Part shown: positions 26,101 to 36,930 of the stretch, one piece after another
Layout of the letters: every line of letters starts with the position of its first letter
How positions within the stretch are numbered: position 1 is the stretch's first letter
Assembly: GCF_964340395.1 (NCBI RefSeq)
Contig: NC_135562.1
Span: 12,021,543 to 12,085,542, forward strand
DNA: 64,000 nucleotides
Origin: Glandiceps talaboti
Taxonomy: Eukaryota; Hemichordata; Enteropneusta; Spengelidae
Direction: 5' to 3'
Program-made: the position numbers and the translations under genes
The notes under the pieces: generated by a model
Told to the model about the DNA's origin: nothing
The model's input: only the letters and a program-made list of their open reading frames with translations
Database searches by the model: none

Positions 26101-29100
26101 CATACATACATACATACATACATACATACATACATACATACATACACACACATACACACAGAGTATATTTTAGATAAACTTAGGATTATGATTATACATT
26201 TTTGAAGTTATGATTTTTTTTGTCATTTGTACAGCATGAAGATAAAGAAGAGAGTGGCGAGTTTGAAGAAGGAGAGATGGGTGATTCTATGAGTGGAACA
26301 CCTATAGATTACAACTTGTACAGAAAGTTTTGGTCTCTTCAAGAATACTTTAGGTATCCAGTACAGTGTTATAGTAAAGAACCCTGGAAACTTTTCCACA
26401 AGGTTGGTAGATTTAGTTGTAAAAATAAAAATAGTGTTCATGTTTATAGAACACATTCCCTCATAGTGTTTAAATCAAAGTGCTTTAAAAATCGTTACCC
26501 CAGCATGGACCTATAGTCTAGCATACTTGAAAAGTTATGAAAGGTCTCTGTAACGAAGGCAATCTTGTGCCCAAACAGAGGTTCTTGTCTCTGTAATGAA
26601 GCATTCTTGTGCCTGAACAGAGGTTTTGGTATTCCATGGTTTTGTCAGTATTTCCAAGTGCTGTCCGAAATCTTGTGGCAAGCGTGACGGACCTATAGTG
26701 GCACAACATGCCTTTATATTTCCCTTAACTCCCAAGGAGTTTACATTCCATTGCAGCCTCTGTAAACACACATAGGATTAAAACAGTCACTTTGCAATTC
26801 CTGTTGTACTAGGTCCCAATGATACAGCTAGGTTGATTTGGTACAACAGTCGTGGTTCTAATCTTACCCAACTAGACAAATTTAGTCATTCAGAAACAAG
26901 TAACAGTGATTTCAAGGCTCAAACCCAGCAACTTGTATATTCCAAGCTGTCTACTCAAACAATTTGACCATCATGACCCTTGACCCCCATGACACTTGAC
27001 CCCGATGGATTTTGTACAATGCTTGTACCCACAATTTGTGTTACAGACTGTAGTGTGTGGTCACACTGATGTTGCTTTGTGTTGTGTTGTGTGATGTAGT
27101 GTGATGCAGTGTGATGCTGTGTGATGTAGTGTGATGCAGTGCAATGTGTGATGTAGTGTGATGTAGTGTGTAGTGTGATGTAGTGTCATGCAGTGTCATG
27201 TAGTGCAATGTCGTGTGATGCAGTGTGATGTACTGTGATGCAGTGCGATGTCATGTGATGTAGTGGAAACAATGTGACCTGATGTGGTATGATATAACAT
27301 CTTTATTTTACAGAATGCTGATGAAGTATTAAGTGCCTTTAGTAGTTTGAAGTTAGATGATGTGAGTGCCAGTAAGAAGAAACTAGAACAGATCAAACAA
27401 GGTGGACATACTTACTTTGCTAAGTACCTAACAAGTGAAAAGGTAAGAAACTAGAACAGATCAAACAAGGTGGACATACGTATTTAGCTAAGTACCTAAC
27501 AAGTGAAAAGGTAAGAACACGCCATTTAGTACCATTCACTTTTAAGTCTTTATGTCAGTGAAACTGAAACTGTTAATATATAGTTTGAAACTTTTTGTAA
27601 TCAAAATGAAACCGAAACAGAAGGGGGGGGGGGGGGGGGGGGGTACTTGATTTGAATGATATTTATTACTTGGCTGGAGAATGGACAAATGTACTATTGG
27701 GTACAATAATTACAAAAACTAGGTTCCAAAGCTCTACATATCAATGCTTCAAAGTGATGAATTTGACCTCAAGGTCATGGTAAGTGTAGCTCACCACCAC
27801 CAATGTTGAAAGCAAAATCTGTGAATCACCTAAAGTGGGTGTGGGTTTCAATATCACAGTACATATATATACCAACCCTTACTAGGAGACTACCCTCCCC
27901 TCATTTTAATATAGATGATACACCCTGTAGGTGTCACTTGGCCTCTTCCTGAAAAGATGGTATGGCCTGCCATTACCAGACATCAGTCAAATGTAAGGGT
28001 TATTTAGCACTTAGTCAGACACATAAAATATTCAAAACTATTTCAGATAACCTGTAATAGATATCCTAAAGTGAGACAGAATTATGAATTTATTGTCTGT
28101 GTTCATGAAGATGTCAAAACATCTTGATTCTCCTAGAGGTGGGAGTCAGGAGGCCAGCTTTCATGCTGAGTGTGTAAATAAAAATACTTTGCTCAGCTTG
28201 GTATACAATAACAACTTTTACTACCTGCACTTATTTATGAGGAAAGTCTGCTGTGATGGGCTGAAAAGTAGAATTACAGTTTTTAAATTCAAAATGGAAG
28301 CAAGACCTTGTTGTTTTATCATTTCAAAGTTATAGACTTTTCTCTTCAAGTTCTTCCCACTCCCATCCCCCGCCCCCGCCCCCACCCCCATCCCCACATG
28401 TAGTATACAGTCTGTGTAGTTGGACTGATCTCTCTTACATTTCTGGTTATATAAACATACTGTATCTTTACTCTCTCTGTACAGCTGTTTGATCTACAAC
28501 TAAGTGACAGTAATTTCAGAAGATATGTCCTTCTTCAGTTTCTTATTTTGTTCCAGTACCTCAATGCCACAGTCAAGTTTAAATCGTAAGTTATGAATGT
28601 TACTTACTTACATAGTATCTCAATGCCACAGTCAAGTTTAAATCGTAAGTTATGAATGTTACTTACTTACATAGTACCTCAATGCCACAGTCAAGTTTAA
28701 ATCGTAAGTTATTAATGTTACTTACTTACATAGTATCTCAATGCCACAGTCAAGTTTAAATCGTAAGTTTTGAAATTCACTTTGATGAAACTATATCGTC
28801 TGCCTTTGCCAAGAAACTTCAACCAAATCTTTTCAGTCACCTGTGACCAGTTTGTCATGAATACATTTATAGTTGTCAAACTTAAATGTTTCCTGCAGTT
28901 CTCAATGACATACTACAATTTATGCTAGCTCTTCTAAAGTTACACAGTCAGTAACTAGAACCTTTGTTCAACCTTAGTATGCAGAATATACTAACAATAG
29001 TAGCATATTGCATTCATTTTAGGGTGATATACAGAACACAGATTATTACAGTGTATTTTCCTACTGTCGTTCTGAGTATGACTATGATGACTATATTTAT

Positions 29101-29288
29101 GGAGAGTTGTGACAATGATTTCATTGCTGTTTTATCACAGGGTATTTTGGTTTTTACCTTTCAAAAATATTACATTCTTAGACTTGTAGATGTTGTCAGA
29201 ATATCTTTCCTGAAACAAAATACCAAATTACACATATGTAGACTGACACACAGACATACAGACAGATCAACTGACAGACAGACAGACA

Positions 29289-29346
<58 letters not shown>

Positions 29347-32300
29347 GTACCTATATTATAGTTCCACAAAAATACAACTACATTACAATATTCCTGTGTT
29401 AGAATTACCTCAGAAACCCCCTGATAATGAACACCCTATATTCACAGTGTCGATCAAGTCCTGACTGATGAACAAGCTTTATGGATAAAAGACACAAGTG
29501 ATAAAGTATACAGTCTGATGAAGGAAACACCACCACATGGAAAAGAATTTGCTAAACACATTGAGGTAAGAAATAACCACATGGAGAAGAATTTGTCAAA
29601 CATACCGAAACTGGGAACACTGTCGTAAGGGGACTGGTCTGGTTAATGATATGCTGTGAAACATTTATTGGCAATGACCAGAGGTGAACAAATCATTTTG
29701 TGAACTGGTGGTCCCCGGACCAGTGTCTTAAAAAATCCAGTGGTCCTGCTGAAGGTCCCACTAATGTGAAACATTACATCTTGCCTATGAATCTGTATAT
29801 TCAGATGACTTTTTAACATAGTTATTAACAGTAAGGTACTGATCCAACGGACCAGACAAGGTAAAATTTGTGTGGTCCACCCAAAAAAATTGCTAGTCTC
29901 GGACCCAGGACCAGTGGATTCGTTCACCCATGAATGACATATGTTGAACTGTGTACATTTGTGTGATTCTCAATGAAATCTGTACATTATGAAATGAAGG
30001 AATGCTTTCCCATCAATATTCCAGTGCATGTATCATTGTATTTGTACTTTTTATCATATTCTGGTCTATTATCAGAAGATTACAATGTTATAGTTTAAGC
30101 CAACCAGAGTTCAGTTACATGCAGATGTGTACTGCTAGGTGCACACATTGCACTCTTTGCAATTTTAAGCATGGCTTAATGTCAGTGGCTGAATACTAAG
30201 ATCAATTATCTGCCACACACAAGATTATTTTCCTGGGGTTTTCATGGCAATAAGTTTGATTGCTGCAAAATGGAATGGCGCCATCTCTGTCAAGTAGTGA
30301 ACAGAAATATACTATGTTTGCAAGTCTTAAGATTGATTGCTTTGGGAGACTACTCTAAAGACCGACTAATATTACAGAATTATTAAAATACCAGATTTAT
30401 TTTTTCATCGATGTAGCATATACTTAGCAGAGAAGAGAATTGGAATTCATGGAAAAATAATGGTTGTCAAGAATTTATAAGAGAAAGGTAAGGAGTTTTT
30501 CATCTAATCTGTTCATACATCTCCCCTCCACTGTCTATGGTTCATATTCTTGAGGTCGCTACTGTTCTGGAGGGAGCCCTCTATCTGTGTCTTTTTTACT
30601 TGAGGGTAACCCTGTATTTCAAGGTGCATTTTGGGAAGGGGTAGAGTTGGATTGACAGTACTTTCATTACAAAAGTTTATCAAAAGGTATGTATACGTAT
30701 TTGAGTATAGCGAAAGTTAGTCAGAACTTTTGAAAACCCTTTGAGTTGTGTTTTGCTGAAACTATCCAATTCTCATTTGACCATAGACACTTCGACTGAA
30801 TTCCTTTTAACTAATTAATTGTAATATGTATACTTGGTTCATGATTTAAATCACCTGATAATTTGTAATGTGTGTACTTCCAGGCAACCAGATACAAAAG
30901 GTACATTGGACAGAAAGCCAAGGTGAGAGAGTATGATGTAACTGTCTGTCTATGTCTCTGTCTATGTCTGTGTCTGTGTGCATGTCTGTCTGTCTGTCTG
31001 CCTGTCTGTCTCTGTTTGTCTGTGTCTGTCTGTCTGTCTGTCTGTCTCTGTCTGTGGCTGTGTCTGTGTCTGTCTGTCTGTCTGTGTTTGTCTGTGTCTG
31101 TGTATATGTCTGTCTGTCTGTCTGTCTGTCTGTGTGTGTCTATGCCTGTGTCTGTGCATGTGCATACATATGCATGCATGTGTTTGTGTGTGTGTGAGAG
31201 GGAGAGGGGATATATGTGAATGCTAGTATATATTTGTGTGTACATAGTTTTCATCAACCATAGACCCAGGAAACATAGTATTGGTGAAGAAATCAGCTGA
31301 TCCAAATGAAATCAATTTGATACAGTACAATTTTTTTTCTTCCATAGACCCAGAAAACGTAGCATTGGTGAAGAAATGAAGTCAGCTGGACCAAATAAAA
31401 AGATTGATCTAGGATGTCCAGAATTGACAGTATTGTGGAACATTAATCCAGATAACTTTGGGTCCTGCAAGGATGAAAGACGGTATGCAAATCTAACATT
31501 CTACAAACTTTCCTTTCATGTTAAAAATTAAACCAAAAGTTCATCACTGACAATAGTTCAGTGTCCATCTATGACTGTGTTCACCAGTCTTGTACTTCAA
31601 GGGTGAAAAACCACAGAAATGTTTCTGTATTTTTTATGAGGAGATTGCTTTCATACACTAGTACATTGTATATATCTTACATGCATATATTAAGTCACCA
31701 GCAAGGAGAGACCAGAGAGAGCGGCTCTAAAGGTTCAGTTTGTCTGTCCATGTTTCTGTCTGTTCATTCTGATTCAGCATTAGAGTCTCTCACAGCCTTG
31801 GGAGCATCACTAACAGAAAGTAGCTGTTTTGTATGTACCAATTATATCTACCGTATACCTGTACACTATCTAATATATCCTTGTACTGTGCACCCTCATC
31901 AACTACATAGAACTAATCACATGTTGTTACGACATTCCAAAGCCTCGCAATAACACGGCAAGTCGTGGTAACATGTGTGTCTCAATGTATGGGTAATCCT
32001 ATGTAGTCAATGAGGGCACACAGTACAAGGATATTAGATTAAGTGCAAGTATGCGGTAGATATTGATTCATACAAAACAACCGTTTTCTACTAGGGATGC
32101 TCCCAAGGCTACGAGAGAGTCTAGTTCAGGTTCGTAGAAAATTTCAAAGAATGTGTAAATATGTGTAACCAACAGTTATCTCGTGGAAATAATCAAATTC
32201 TGTGAATATATGAGTCCCGTGTAAATATTTTCAACTCTTTTATGATTAAAAAGCTTTCATAGCCTTTGCACCAAGAGAGTCCACATTTGGATCATTAATT

Positions 32301-35282
32301 ATTCTGTATGTTGTCATTGACAGATTGAAAGGTTTTTTCATTGTGGGCTCTCTCTTCATGAATATTTTGTGTACCCCTTCCCCCTTACCCCCAAAACAAT
32401 TAATATTCCAATCTAGGCATGAGATATGACATATGTAACTCTTGTAGTACAAATCTTCCTAACCAAGACATTATTTTGTTGTCGTTATTTACAGACAGTT
32501 TATACCCACCATGGAAGACTTCTTTGAAGAATCCATAGATCAAGCTGACCCAGAAGCCATGGTTGAAGATGAATACAAGTGAGAAAAAAGTTTTTGTCGT
32601 CCTTAATTTGAGAGGAAAAAAATGATTGAAATAACCAGATATGATACAGCATTTATTATTTTGTAGATTTCTGACTGTGTTTTAGTGATTGCTTGTTACA
32701 TATGTATAATCTAAATGTATTGAATGAACAGTACTGGTGGTATGACGTTTGTTTTGTGTTTTCATTGACATGGGTATCTGGCTGAATTTTTCCAGATTAA
32801 ACTGGTTTAAACCAGTTCTGACTGGATTGATCTAGATCAATACAGTTGAGATGTCAGATATACTGATCAAGTTGAATAGTTTTAGCAGAGAAATTCAATG
32901 ATATGACTTTAAAGGGGCACAAGCTGAGTTTATAAATTTTTACTCAAGTGAAAATACTTTAATAGAACCTTGAGTAAACTATTCTAGTAAAATATTAATG
33001 TCAATTGCATGCCTACTTTTTACAATACAGTTTGTCTTCTGGCATTATTAGAACTGTTGAGTCCATAGTAGGGAGTTCCTGTATATTTTTCATACGTACG
33101 ATAAATTATGTCATTGGATCATTTATGTTATATCCTACTACCAGGTTTAAGTTCAGTCAATAGGGAACTTGCAATCCAGACTGAGCATGCTCAGATGCAA
33201 AGGACTATGGGATTATCTGTAGTTATCGTAATACCTAATCTGGAGCTACCGATAAAAAAACCTCCCACAATAGTCAGGGTAAACTATGAATTGACCATTC
33301 TCAGTTGCAAACAATGTAACAGTAATGTTTACAATACTAATTTATTAGTATTTATTATCACATTTCCCATGATGCAACATTCAACATGGTGGGTTTGCAA
33401 GTTCCCTAAGTGGTGGCTAAGTACACAACAGTCAGTAGAATAGTGTGAGTACCTTTAATATGCAGAAAAAATTACATCTCAAAAACATATAAGCTATGCT
33501 TGTGCCCCTTTAAAATATGGACTACAATTGAATTACCCAGTTTGAACTGTCGTACTGACCAGGCGTCTAAAACATGTGTCTCCAGTACAGTAACTGTTCG
33601 TTAGGAAATGGTAGACTCAACTAGACTGGTTTTTTCCATTTTTTTTCCCATTTTTTTTGTTTCAGATTAGTCAATAACAGTAACTATGCATGGAGGGCTT
33701 TACGTCTGATGGCCAGGAAGAGTCCCCATTTCTTTCAACCAAGTAACCAGCCGTGTAAAAGTATTCCAGTGTATCTTGAGAACATGATAACAAAGCTAGC
33801 CAAGGAAATGCCTGTAAGTAGTAGAGCTGTGTGAACATGTGATACCACCAAACCAGAAAGACTTTCAGGTTTCAATTTGGCGGCACGATGTTTTTCACGT
33901 CTCACAGAATTTTGTTGTTACAAATTACACAAATAAAACACAAGCACTTAGTATGCACACACTTGAAATGTTACATTTGATCTCACTGTGAACACAAATA
34001 AACTGTTCTGTGTTTGAGTCTTCCTTGTGTCATTCGACAGTGAAGTTGGTTGTGTTCAGTGACAGTGAGATATGCCGATTTTGTGAGTTTCTGAACTGTT
34101 GGGTTTCCATGATTGAGAAAAGTTGTAAACTCCTACGATAATGTTCTCACTTTTCTCTTTGAATTGTTATAACCACAGCAAGCACCAGCTGAGGAAATTA
34201 AAACACAAGATGAGAATGCAGAGAATGATGAACTTTTGAAAAACACAGACAGTCAAAGTAAGTGACCTTTGACCTCATTATTGTCACCTTTGACCTCATG
34301 TAGTGTCCATTACAAATATTTCTCGGTTAAAACTCAACTTGGAATAATTTCACATATAAGACCAACAAACTGTGAATTCAACCATAATTGACAATGATGC
34401 AATCTTGTCAATTGTCTTATCACTAAGTCATCAAGGTCATCTCCATGGTGACAAGTGACCCTTACTGATGTACTCATGTTTTATTCTTCCAAATTCCTGT
34501 TCAGTGATGTTGCTGTTTACAATGTGTACATTAACTATTGACTCCAAACCATATCAACAGTACATGGTATCCGTATGACATTTCTTTTAGGGGCAAGATC
34601 AGTAGCTCAGTGTAGGGAAAAAAAACAATTCTTTTATGGGTGGGTGGGGGGGGGGGGAGGGGGAGCCATTAACAATTTCATTTTTAAAGGATTCTATTTT
34701 CTACCCCTAAATACAAATATTTCTTTTAAAGATGTCATTAAATTGAGAAATGGAAGAATTTTCACCATAGTATAAAATGCATGCCACTCTTACAATGTCA
34801 ATAAAAGAGCTATTTTTCCTCAATTATGTAATGTTAATTTATATAGACAACTGTTAGATAGTTGTAAAAATAAAATAAAATGTAACAATGCTAGTAATAA
34901 TTTTGTCCATCCAGAGAGTTTGGTTATATTCATTCCATTGTATTCTGTCATTATTGAATAATGTAAGTAAACCCCACTCTATGTTTCAGGCCCTGATGAG
35001 TCCACTGTAGTTACTATTGACCAATTAGACGCTGTGGCTAACAAACTTGGAGATAACTGGAAAACTTTAGCCACGGAACTAAACCTATCAAATGAGGAAA
35101 TAACTTCTATACAGACAGAAAACCCAGAGGTCAAAGTTCAAGCCAAAGAGGCCCTACTCAAATGGCAGATTAAGGAAGGCAATGGTGCTGTCAAAAATGT
35201 ATTAGTGAATGCACTGCAGGAAAGTGGACTGACTGATATTGTAGAGTCTGTGTTTAACGAGTCTGAATCTGGAGAAACATAG
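20656..35282 (+). CDS. THOC1: THOC1 (HPR1), THO complex subunit 1
   Basis: THO/TREX couples transcription to mRNA export in the nucleus. Seventeen phase-consistent coding exons: 20656-20703, 22505-22578, 23372-23432, 23849-24034, 24844-24892, 25549-25721, 26235-26402, 27314-27442, 28485-28585, 29448-29565, 30417-30487, 30884-30922, 31348-31482, 32495-32578, 33666-33813, 34179-34257, 34990-35282. They total 1956 nt, or 651 aa (human 657). Landmarks: [141 protein letters not shown]. The last exon encodes a C-terminal death domain ([19 protein letters not shown]), as in vertebrate THOC1. Edge duplications at exons 8, 9, 10 and 13 are listed separately. Confidence 0.97.
20869..21705. mobile_element. 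MITE with GTCCTGCTTG ends, interrupted by a fold-back element
   Basis: In THOC1 intron 1. The left end TAGTCCTGCTTG and the right end AAGCAGGACTA belong to the same family as intact copies at 21761-21895 and 22160-22247. The body is split by the fold-back at 20881-21603. TA at both edges suggests a TA target duplication. The flanks (GCAGCTGCAG / CAGCTGCAGC) are themselves roughly palindromic. Confidence 0.75.
20881..21603. mobile_element. Fold-back element whose arms are tandem repeats (CAACTCGYCCCATTT)
   Basis: Each arm is an array of a 15-18 bp unit: about six copies at 20893-20998, and about six or seven in inverse orientation at 21487-21595. The 10-bp sequence GTCCTGCTTG sits immediately before (20871-20880) and after (21604-21613) the element. 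Because it belongs to the host MITE end, it is a convincing target duplication. The roughly 490-bp centre has no open frame of note. The design recalls Drosophila FB and sea urchin TU elements, whose arms are also built of short tandem repeats; relationship is inference. Confidence 0.8.
21761..21895. mobile_element. MITE, GTCCTGCTTG family, copy 2
   Basis: Left end TAGTCCCGTTTGCAGACGGA, right end CTGCAAGCAGGACTA. 135 bp including TA edges. In THOC1 intron 1. Confidence 0.75.
22160..22247. mobile_element. MITE, GTCCTGCTTG family, copy 3
   Basis: Left end TAGTCCTGCTTGCATACGGA, right end CTGCAAGCAGGAATA. Only 88 bp long. It shows the uninterrupted left-end sequence that the fold-back split in copy 1. 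Confidence 0.75.
22373..22428. repeat. 16-bp perfect inverted repeat with short loop
   Basis: GGTCTCTTGCAGACTA (22373-22388) and its complement at 22413-22428 with a 24-nt spacer. It lies about 75 bp before the exon 2 acceptor of THOC1 and would form a stable hairpin in the pre-mRNA. A tiny MITE is the alternative. Confidence 0.7.
23043..23136. repeat. (GA)n microsatellite, THOC1 intron 2
   Basis: About 47 uninterrupted GA units. The polypurine tract could adopt triplex structure. Confidence 0.97.
24224..24262 (+). repeat. G-rich tract, G-quadruplex candidate
   Basis: In THOC1 intron 4 on the sense strand: TTGGGGGTGGGGTGG followed by a long G run. Four or more G runs of at least three occur within 30 nt. 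A similar pure G run lies at about 27625-27641 in intron 8. Confidence 0.7.
25226..25240 (+). promoter_or_regulatory. CTCF-like motif
   Basis: CCACTAGGTGGCGCT matches the bilaterian CTCF core CCASYAGRKGGCRSY at every position. It is in THOC1 intron 5. A close second copy, ACACTAGGTGGCGCT, lies at 25473-25487 in the same intron. The flanking bases ATTCAT are also shared, so the pair could instead be remnants of one repeat family. Confidence 0.45.
26089..26160. repeat. (CATA)n microsatellite, THOC1 intron 6
   Basis: About 15 CATA units ending in CACACACATACACACA. Confidence 0.95.
27056..27290. repeat. Degenerate GTGTGATGTA minisatellite, THOC1 intron 7
   Basis: Units of 10 bp (GTGATGTAGT, GTGATGCAGT and variants) repeat about 20 times and stop about 25 bp before the exon 8 acceptor. 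That leaves little room for a normal polypyrimidine tract. Confidence 0.85.
27443..27516 (+). repeat. Tandem duplication of the THOC1 exon 8 end with its 5' splice site
   Basis: The last 68 bp of the exon 8 region recur directly after it with a few substitutions (for example TACTTACTTTGC becomes TACGTATTTAGC). The copy ends in the same AAAAG|GTAAGA donor at 27511. Splicing from the second donor would read GTA AGA AAC TAG after exon 8, an immediate stop. Confidence 0.92.
28557..28775 (+). repeat. Fourfold 59-bp tandem repeat of the THOC1 exon 9 end and donor
   Basis: Four units of 59 bp each contain CTCAATGCCACAGTCAAG, then TTTAAATC|GTAAGTT. The first donor (28586) is the functional one by phase. 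Identical donors follow at 28645, 28704 and 28763. Read-through past the first donor gives AAA TCG TAA, a stop codon. Confidence 0.93.
29281..29344. repeat. (CA)n microsatellite, THOC1 intron 9
   Basis: About 27 CA units after a short CAGA run, about 100 bp before the exon 10 acceptor. A long open frame over this stretch is not in the THOC1 frame. Confidence 0.95.
29577..29612 (+). repeat. Diverged copy of the THOC1 exon 10 end
   Basis: CCACATGGAGAAGAATTTG, then TCAAACATACCGA, repeats the exon 10 end (CCACATGGAAAAGAATTTG, GCTAAACACATTGA) 44 bp downstream. The GAGGTAAG donor of the original has become GAAACTGG, so this copy has no splice site. Confidence 0.8.
30941..31196. repeat. TCTG/TGTCTG-rich simple repeat, THOC1 intron 12
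   Basis: Irregular TCTG and TGTG units for about 250 bp. Open frames on both strands are repeat translations. Confidence 0.93.
31250..31330 (+). repeat. Upstream copy of the THOC1 exon 13 acceptor and exon start
   Basis: CATAG|ACCCAGGAAACATAG, then TATTGGTGAAGAAATCAGC, repeats the true exon 13 start (31348, CATAG|ACCCAGAAAACGTAG) 84 bp upstream. Its acceptor AG is at 31262-31263. If used in frame it would encode [11 protein letters not shown] and then stop at TGA. Confidence 0.9.
31781..32123. mobile_element. MITE, TAGACTCTCTC family, copy 2
   Basis: In THOC1 intron 13. Ends TAGAGTCTCTCACAGCCTTG and the complement of TAGACTCTCTCGTAGCCTTG. Inverted pairing also covers TCCTTGTACTGTGCACCCTCA against TGAGGGCACACAGTACAAGG. 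TA edges. Sequence elements are shared with 1779-2079. Confidence 0.85.
33161..33408. mobile_element. MITE, GGGAACTTGCAA family, copy 3
   Basis: In THOC1 intron 14. Ends TAGGGAACTTGCAATCCAGA and TTTGCAAGTTCCCTA. The interior is collinear with the other two copies but has more substitutions in its second half. Confidence 0.88.
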
Positions 35283-35481
35283 AACCATACTCCAATCAGT
35301 GATAGAGAGACTGATAGAACAGACCTGTCTGATGTCTCTATGTTGTAGAACAGACCTGTCTGATGTATCTACATAAAGAATACCCCTGTGTGAGAAATCA
35401 CACTTTCAGGAGAGTTGAACATACCAACCATGTAAACAGCGCCCTCTAGAGACAATATGCCATTCAATACTCAACACTTTC
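35283..35481 (+). other. THOC1 3' UTR, start
   Basis: The sequence after the stop repeats AGAACAGACCTGTCTGATGT twice (about 35317 and 35347). GAACAGCGCCCTCTAtaga-like sites at 35435-35452 and 35731-35750 resemble the complement of the CTCF variant TAGAGGGCGCT. A polyadenylation signal AATAAA lies at 35872-35877, beyond the start of the duplicated block. Confidence 0.5.
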
Positions 35482-36002
35482 AGGACTGGTGGCACTATCC
35501 TAGTATCAAACACATCAAAGACAATATAGTATTCCTTAATACAATCCTGTGTCTCTTTGAAAACACCACTATACACCGGTACTTGCCATTAAGGACGTAA
35601 ATGCGAAAAGCAAGAAATATTGAAAACTTGTATAAAACTGTGGTGATGGAACGTATATTACATTGGCTTTTTTTTTTTTTTTTTTACAGTAGTTGACTTT
35701 TGAGAACAAAATTTGTGTAGAGCTTACCTTGAACAGCGCCCTCTATAGATAACACTAACATCATAAGATCACTCATGAACAAAATATTTTGCCATTTTAC
35801 AACAAACACTGCTGTATCCTTTGTTTTACAATGTACTTCTTCAGTCATCATGTTTTCATCGTTATTAGTAAAATAAAGCATGGTACAGCTGTACATTAAT
35901 CATAGCAAGATTGTCTTGTGTTCTAATACAAACAAATACACCTGTATTTCAATTGACTATATCATAACCACAACTAACACTCAAATGATTGTACCTGGTT
36001 CT

Positions 36003-36386
36003 GACTAGTCTAGAAACTAGCCGTTGGGTTTGAATCTGAAGATCTCTCTCACCCCGTCTAGGTCAATGAGAAATCATAAACCAAAATTTGATGATGTATT
36101 CAAATGAGTAACCCCCCCCACCCCTCCAACTGTTAGAATGAGGTAAACACTGTATAATAAATAGTCCTGATATGCAAATATATCATATGTTACGTAACTG
36201 TCCCCGATAAATACTGACTTATCATTGGTCAGAATTCTGTGATTGGTTAACAAAGACATTATGTTAATGACTATGGATGGCTTTGTTTGAATTTAAAATT
36301 TCATATCAGGACCTCATTGAGCTGGATGTTGGGGTAAAGAGATCTTCAGATTCACACTCCATGACTAATCTTGAGACTAGGTTCTG
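36003..36386. mobile_element. Inverted-repeat element in the THOC1-NLR interval
   Basis: GACTAGTCTAG and TTTGAATCTGAAGATCTCTC at 36003-36050 face the complement at 36330-36380 (AGAGATCTTCAGATTC, CTTGAGACTAG). In copy 2 the right arm survives near 57655-57710 but the left arm is missing. Confidence 0.6.
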
Positions 36387-36410
36387 GTGTTAAACACTGA
36401 GACACACACA

Positions 36411-36420
36411 CACACACAGA

Positions 36421-36497
<77 letters not shown>

Positions 36498-36508
36498 GCG
36501 CGCGCGCA
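36411..36508. repeat. (CA)n followed by (CG)n
   Basis: About 30 CA units run into about 12 CG units at 36483-36507. Alternating purine-pyrimidine of this length and GC content favours Z-DNA. Copy 2 has only a short CA tract at the matching place (about 57757-57772). Confidence 0.95.
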
Positions 36509-36930
36509 CTTGAGAACTGGACTACCTTTAGTACCCTTATCTAATATTTGGATCCATTCTCAACATCATTAACACCCCAACACACACACACACAGTCACT
36601 CATCACCAACACCACTTTCATTCAGTTCCAAATTTACATACACAATACAATTCTCACCAAAAGATTTTAGCACACCATTCCTTTTAAAAATCAGTAGTTG
36701 ACATAGCAAAGATTATATATATATATTCACCTTGTCACTGGCAAGAAATTCAAACCACAACGAAATATTTCAACATATCCATCAAATCTTTATTTTCAAT
36801 TGATGTAAGTTAATCCAAAATTCTTTCAATTGCAAAATATAGCATTTTACATGTATATAAATGTTCAGTTGATAAAGTTGGTCAATTTCATCAAAATCAT
36901 GAATGAAAACTTCCTTTATTAAAAACAGTT

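Noticed and set aside
28964-29464. 166-codon plus-strand frame before THOC1 exon 10
   Set aside because: It runs through intron 9 and a CA tract and enters exon 10 in the wrong frame. No resemblance to any protein.
31561-31953. 130-codon plus-strand frame in THOC1 intron 13
   Set aside because: About half of it lies in the MITE at 31781-32123, and there is no recognisable domain.
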